The notes under the pieces are model-generated. The model was given only the letters and a program-made list of their open reading frames with translations, searched no databases and was not told the DNA's origin. Shown here in pieces: positions 60,430 to 64,000 of a stretch of 64,000 nt of DNA (positions are counted from its first letter, which is position 1; each line of letters begins with the position of its first letter). This stretch comes from Epiperipatus broadwayi (taxonomy: Eukaryota; Onychophora; Udeonychophora; Euonychophora; Peripatidae): positions 1 to 64,000 of the forward strand of contig JAQFVV010000946.1 of assembly GCA_028023455.1 (NCBI GenBank). Reading direction: 5' to 3'. The translations under genes and the position numbers were made by a program.

Positions 60430-60815
60430 TACAAATTCTTTTTTTTCTTTTCCAGAAAGAAAAACATCATTTACATACGTAGAATATTCTGTAATCTTCC
60501 ACCTCTTTCTACTTCATTCATAATTTCATCTTCATAAACTGACATTCTATAATTACTTATTTGGGACACACAAACAAACCCATGGATATTTTTCTTGCAT
60601 TTTTATAACTTCCAATTATATTTTCAATTATAAAAATGACAACATCATCTACAAATTTTCAGATATTATGATTAATATTTTTTAATTATTGCTTTCTCAA
60701 TAATTCCTATTGATTCTTGCTTATGTAAATTCATCAAGTCATACTATAAATAAATTTACCTTATCCCAATACCTCTTGAAGCAATTTGTATATGCATTTT
60801 GCAGCACTATACAAA
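60430..60815 (-). pseudogene. Highly decayed RTE-like reverse transcriptase remnant
   Basis: The minus strand gives scattered pieces in several frames: LLQEVLG near 60770 resembles VLQEVFCG of the RTE element, and FVDDVVIF near 60640 resembles its FADDVVVF. The order and spacing are compatible, but stops and frameshifts are many. Confidence 0.4.
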
Positions 60816-60997
60816 AAGGGAAATAACAAAAGCAATCACATATGGCAGAATACTCTCTATCTTAATCCCAAGAGGTTAATATTTATTGTCTGCCATCTTT
60901 GAAAGATTATAGCTATAGATTTTTAACAACTAAATTATAAATGAAAACTTCACTTATTAAGTATTTACACATACATATATAAATAAAACTCAGGGGT

Positions 60998-61128
60998 AGA
61001 TGGATGAAATAAGGAAGTTTTCTAGTGTGATGTGGATAAAAGAGGCTAGAAATTGGAGAAACTGGATTAATCATCGAGGGACTCTTATCCTGCAGAAGAT
61101 CGATAATGATTGAAAGTGATATATATAT
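60998..61128 (+). mobile_element. 3' fragment of an RTE LINE
   Basis: GATGGATGAAATAAG and, further on, ATCCTGCAGAAGATCGATAA followed by a TGATATATAT tail are a degraded version of the 3' end of the element at 48.2 kb, here in + orientation. Confidence 0.65.
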
Positions 61129-63371
61129 ATATGTGTGTGTGTAAAAATATGCATCTACACATTTTCTTTATTTCTCTATAATCTTATCATAGTCAAATAA
61201 TATTTTCCAGATCTTCCAACTGAACCAATATTTTGACAAGATGCCACAATTATATATTTTAAAAAATCCCCTACTATACATCTCACACAAAATCTTCTAG
61301 CTATATATAGATATAAAATTAAAAATAGAGTAAACAATAAACCTTTTTTTGAGTTTTTCAGAACTCTATTAGACTACCATTAGCTGTGCTAGTATTGAAG
61401 CAGATAATTCTTATTCAACGTTTGAAAAGATCACTCCCCCCATCCCCCTTAATATTTGAATTTAGAATTTTATTTCAAGGAGTTTTTTTGCTATTATGAT
61501 ATATTGACAATATATTCTAGAAGATATAGATTTATCCACTTCTAGCCTTATTAGTATAAGACAGATAAAATTGAAGTTTGAATCAAATGTAATAGATATA
61601 AAATTCCAATAAGATTTTGATATCAAACACAATTTTGAAGTGCTCACAATTAAATGAGGATTGAGCTCATATTTCATAATATAAAAAAATAATGTAGCAA
61701 ATTGCCTCAAGATGTTTTATATGTAAATTATACAATTTAAGATTACACTATGGAAGCATTAAATACTTAATCCAATTATTAATCACAAATATTCATGGTG
61801 AAGGGGCAACTGCATATTATGGGGGTGGTAGTGATGGTGGCAACTATATTACCTTATGTCATATGACATTTCTTTCTTTCCTAGACTGATCAAATGGAAT
61901 TAAAAGTGATTGAGATTTTCAAGCTCTTATTTCTAAATGCTTAAAATTTGCCTAAACATATAAGCTTAGGTTAGAAAGGTAGCATGGATTCATTATATCT
62001 TTTCAAAAGACTTTATCTTGTGTTTAGAAAGGAGAGTATAAAGTACATGCATAGAGGAATGATTTCCTAATGATTGTTACAAATGAAAAACATAGCACTA
62101 TATAAATAATAATTCGTTATATAAATCTCTTTTATAATTTAAGAACAAAATATAAGTCCATCAAATAATGAGGTATTTATTATTTCAACCAATAAAAACA
62201 ATTGTAAATGTTTAAGAACTTTCAGAAAGTATTTTCTAATGATAATTTTTATTTTTAAGCAAACTAAGGTTTAGTTAAAATATCCCCCCCCCCAAAAAAA
62301 AAAAAAAATAAATATATATATATTTCAGAAATTCTATTCTTTTTATCATAAAATATGTTAGCTTAAAAAAAGTTGTATAAGTAAAACTGTACAGTGTTAT
62401 TGATTTATAATCTGACTACTCTCCATAGTTTTACTTTTGTAATATGGATTTACAAATCAAATATGTTATTGGTACTAATTTTATAATTTGTTGTTTTATT
62501 GCTTGATCTAGTAAAGTTAACTGATAATTATTTATATTTATAATACAAATATGTGCGAAATCAAGAGACTTATTAAAAAAGAATAATGTTTTAATGGAAG
62601 ACTTTTTTGTTGTTTTAAATTTCAGCAACTCGCCCACTTATAAACATTGATCAAACTAAGATTTTTTATGCAATTGGTTCTTATTTGCAAGATTTTTTTT
62701 TTTTAAAGAATTAATTATTCAGAAAAAAATATCTAGCTTTTTAAAAATAAAATATAGCTATAATTAATTTGAAGTTTTGTAAATAACACAATTGAAATTC
62801 ATTTTGATTGTTATTCTGTAATAACCTCTAAGCAAATCTTTTTAAAAAGTTGACATTTATATGACATTTTTTGTATATATATATATATTACATAAGCAAA
62901 CATTGCAGTTAACTTTATAATTTTCAAAAGACATATATATATATAAGTGAAAAAAAAACAACACAACAAACTATAGTATACTATTTAGGATCAGTCACGA
63001 CACATCTATCTGTAGCTTTTATTTATTTATTTATTTATATTTTGAATATTGTAGCATTAATTTCAGTGTTTTGTTTATTATATCTAATTAAATATATAAA
63101 ATAAATTATTAAATCAAAATAAGAAAATGATGAAAATAATAGAGTGACCTGTTCTTCATGTTACTTAAATATTAAATGGCTAACCTTCTTTTTATAAAAT
63201 ATGCAGTATAGATCGTATGATCAATTTGCTTTCATTATTGGTATGATAAAAGGAGGATTAACGATTTAATTTTTAATCAATGTGTTGAGAAAGTTAATCA
63301 TAAAACGTATACTGTAATTATGATTTAATAATTTATTTTCATTACAACAAATTTTATTCCAACTATTTTAG
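61129..63371 (+). other. Second part of the 6.9-kb intron
   Basis: This is AT-rich sequence with a C9/A-rich run at 62284-62309, (AT)n runs at 62874-62888 and 62934-62945 and a (TTTA)n run at 63018-63040. No gene is seen; frames at 61462-61710 and 62431-62637 are unrecognised. Confidence 0.6.
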
Positions 63372-63456
63372 TATAATTTCACAAAAATTGCTCTGGATGA
63401 ACTGAACTCTGTCCATGGTACTGTATACGAAATAGGAACAAGTGCTGAATGTTTGT
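63372..63456 (+). CDS. Carboxypeptidase exon: SVHGTVYEIG
   Basis: This exon encodes 28 codons plus one base, from YNFTKIALDELNSVHG through TVYEIGTSAECL. It matches the M14A helix and strand after the PWGY segment (family form: ALxSVHGTxYxVGSSAExLY). The acceptor is attttag|TATAAT, the donor TTTGT|gtaagt at 63457, a strong donor. It opens in phase 0, matching the phase-0 end of the exon at 56441. The following exon, which should contain the Tyr248 and specificity-pocket residues, is outside the window. Confidence 0.92.
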
Positions 63457-63769
63457 GTAAGTTTTGCGAATTTCTAGTTTTTGACTAAGAAAATAATTTT
63501 TAAATATATATATTTAAAATTTTGTATTTATTTTATATATTTCTTCAAAAAATAGCCCAAACTTTTATAGTTAAATTTTTTTATAGAATTAGTTTAAAGA
63601 AAAGTAATTGCTTTTATAACTTGCTTTAAAGATGCTTTTATACTACTAATATGAGTCTTTAATTTGTATTATGTTGAATATTTTCTTAATTTATAGTAAA
63701 CCTAAATACAACAGATTTTAAAAAAAATAGACTTACCCAACTATATTTTGTTGGTTTTTATTGCAAGTT
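63457..63769 (+). other. Intron after the last visible exon
   Basis: The sequence begins with the strong donor GTAAGT. It is AT-rich with no other feature. Confidence 0.7.
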
Positions 63770-63775
63770 TTATTC

Positions 63776-64000
63776 CCACATACATCTCTCCATATTTCCT
63801 TGAGTATTCTAAGATCTTTCTATTGCTCTTATGCTAACTATCCAAGTCTCGGTCTGATAGCTATGTAAGAACTTGACATATTTCCTTGTAATATTAAATT
63901 ATTTCTATCAAAAGCATTTCATTCACTTTTAATTCTAGAATGAATTTCATCCATTATATTTTCATCTTTGTTAATTACTTGCCCAAGGTTATCTTCTAAT
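63776..64000 (-). pseudogene. RTE LINE fragment cut by the window edge
   Basis: The minus strand matches the RTE element from the NSYKYLG region (here NLGQVINKDEN) to the RSMERYMLGV region (LKEIWRDVCG), with FDRNNLILQGNM between. It has frameshifts, and its 5' side runs off the right edge of the window. Confidence 0.75.

Larger units (their letters stand above)
10119..63456 (+). other. Partial M14A metallocarboxypeptidase gene (four internal exons)
   Basis: The four exons together encode about 161 residues of the catalytic domain of a zinc carboxypeptidase that removes C-terminal residues from peptides; family members are usually secreted proenzymes. Seen: exon phases 0/0, 0/1, 1/0 and 0/1 join cleanly, all donors are GT and all acceptors AG, and motif order matches the CPA/CPB family. 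Introns are 3262, 42662 and 6930 bp. The signal peptide, propeptide and the HxxE zinc-ligand exon were not found in 1-10118 and are expected further left; the Tyr248, residue-255 specificity and Glu270 exons should lie right of 64000. CPA-like versus CPB-like specificity therefore cannot be decided. No in-frame stop or frameshift was seen, so the gene appears intact here. A recently copied processed gene is excluded by the introns. Confidence 0.9.

Overview
The window is strongly AT-rich nuclear DNA from an animal. The evidence is spliced protein-coding exons with GT...AG borders, introns of 3 to 43 kb, a tRNA-derived SINE, RTE-type LINEs, Penelope-like fragments, Ty3/Gypsy-like LTR elements with tRNA primer sites, and many (AT)n arrays. 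The exon sequences look arthropod-like (perhaps chelicerate), but the species cannot be fixed from sequence alone. There are no bacterial-style operons, CRISPR arrays, rRNAs or stand-alone tRNA genes.

One host gene is visible: the middle of a secreted M14A metallocarboxypeptidase (CPA/CPB type) on the + strand. Four exons (10119-10229, 13492-13576, 56239-56441, 63372-63456) have compatible phases and follow the family order. They carry the NPDG strand, the R127 region, the N144/R145 substrate clamp, the Cys138-Cys161 pair and the third zinc ligand His196. The exon with the first two zinc ligands should lie left of the window; the exons with Tyr248 and Glu270 should lie to the right. Almost everything else is intron.

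Left part (1-10118): a decayed hAT transposase, a 190-bp hairpin element, short tandem repeats and a reduced Penelope-type foldback. Intron 13577-56238 (42.7 kb) is a mobile-element store. It holds a 55-bp-arm foldback and a Penelope foldback near 17.5-18.5 kb, a 630-bp foldback at 20.4-21.0 kb, a truncated RTE (23.2-24.5 kb) and a 1.3-kb Penelope foldback with two mirror-image GIY-YIG reading frames (24.7-26.0 kb). These are followed by a pol-less LTR element with 1.8-kb LTRs (26071-32097), a second pol-less LTR element with 2.4-3.1-kb LTRs and a long coiled-coil reading frame (34037-43478), another foldback family (43.5-44.3 kb), a SINE, a 1.6-kb solo LTR with a 4-bp target duplication (45509-47127), a nearly complete RTE LINE (48.2-51.5 kb) and a SINE with a perfect 15-bp duplication (55.65 kb). 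Right part (56442-64000): low-complexity intron with RTE fragments and the last visible exon.

Recurring themes are (AT)n arrays at element borders, several unrelated families present as long inverted repeats, and LTR elements that keep LTRs, primer site and polypurine tract but carry only a gag-like or unknown coiled-coil frame. The most unusual details are a ladder of primer-site-like repeats at the end of the 34-43 kb LTR and a promoter-like 745-bp block present in its 5' LTR but absent from its 3' LTR.
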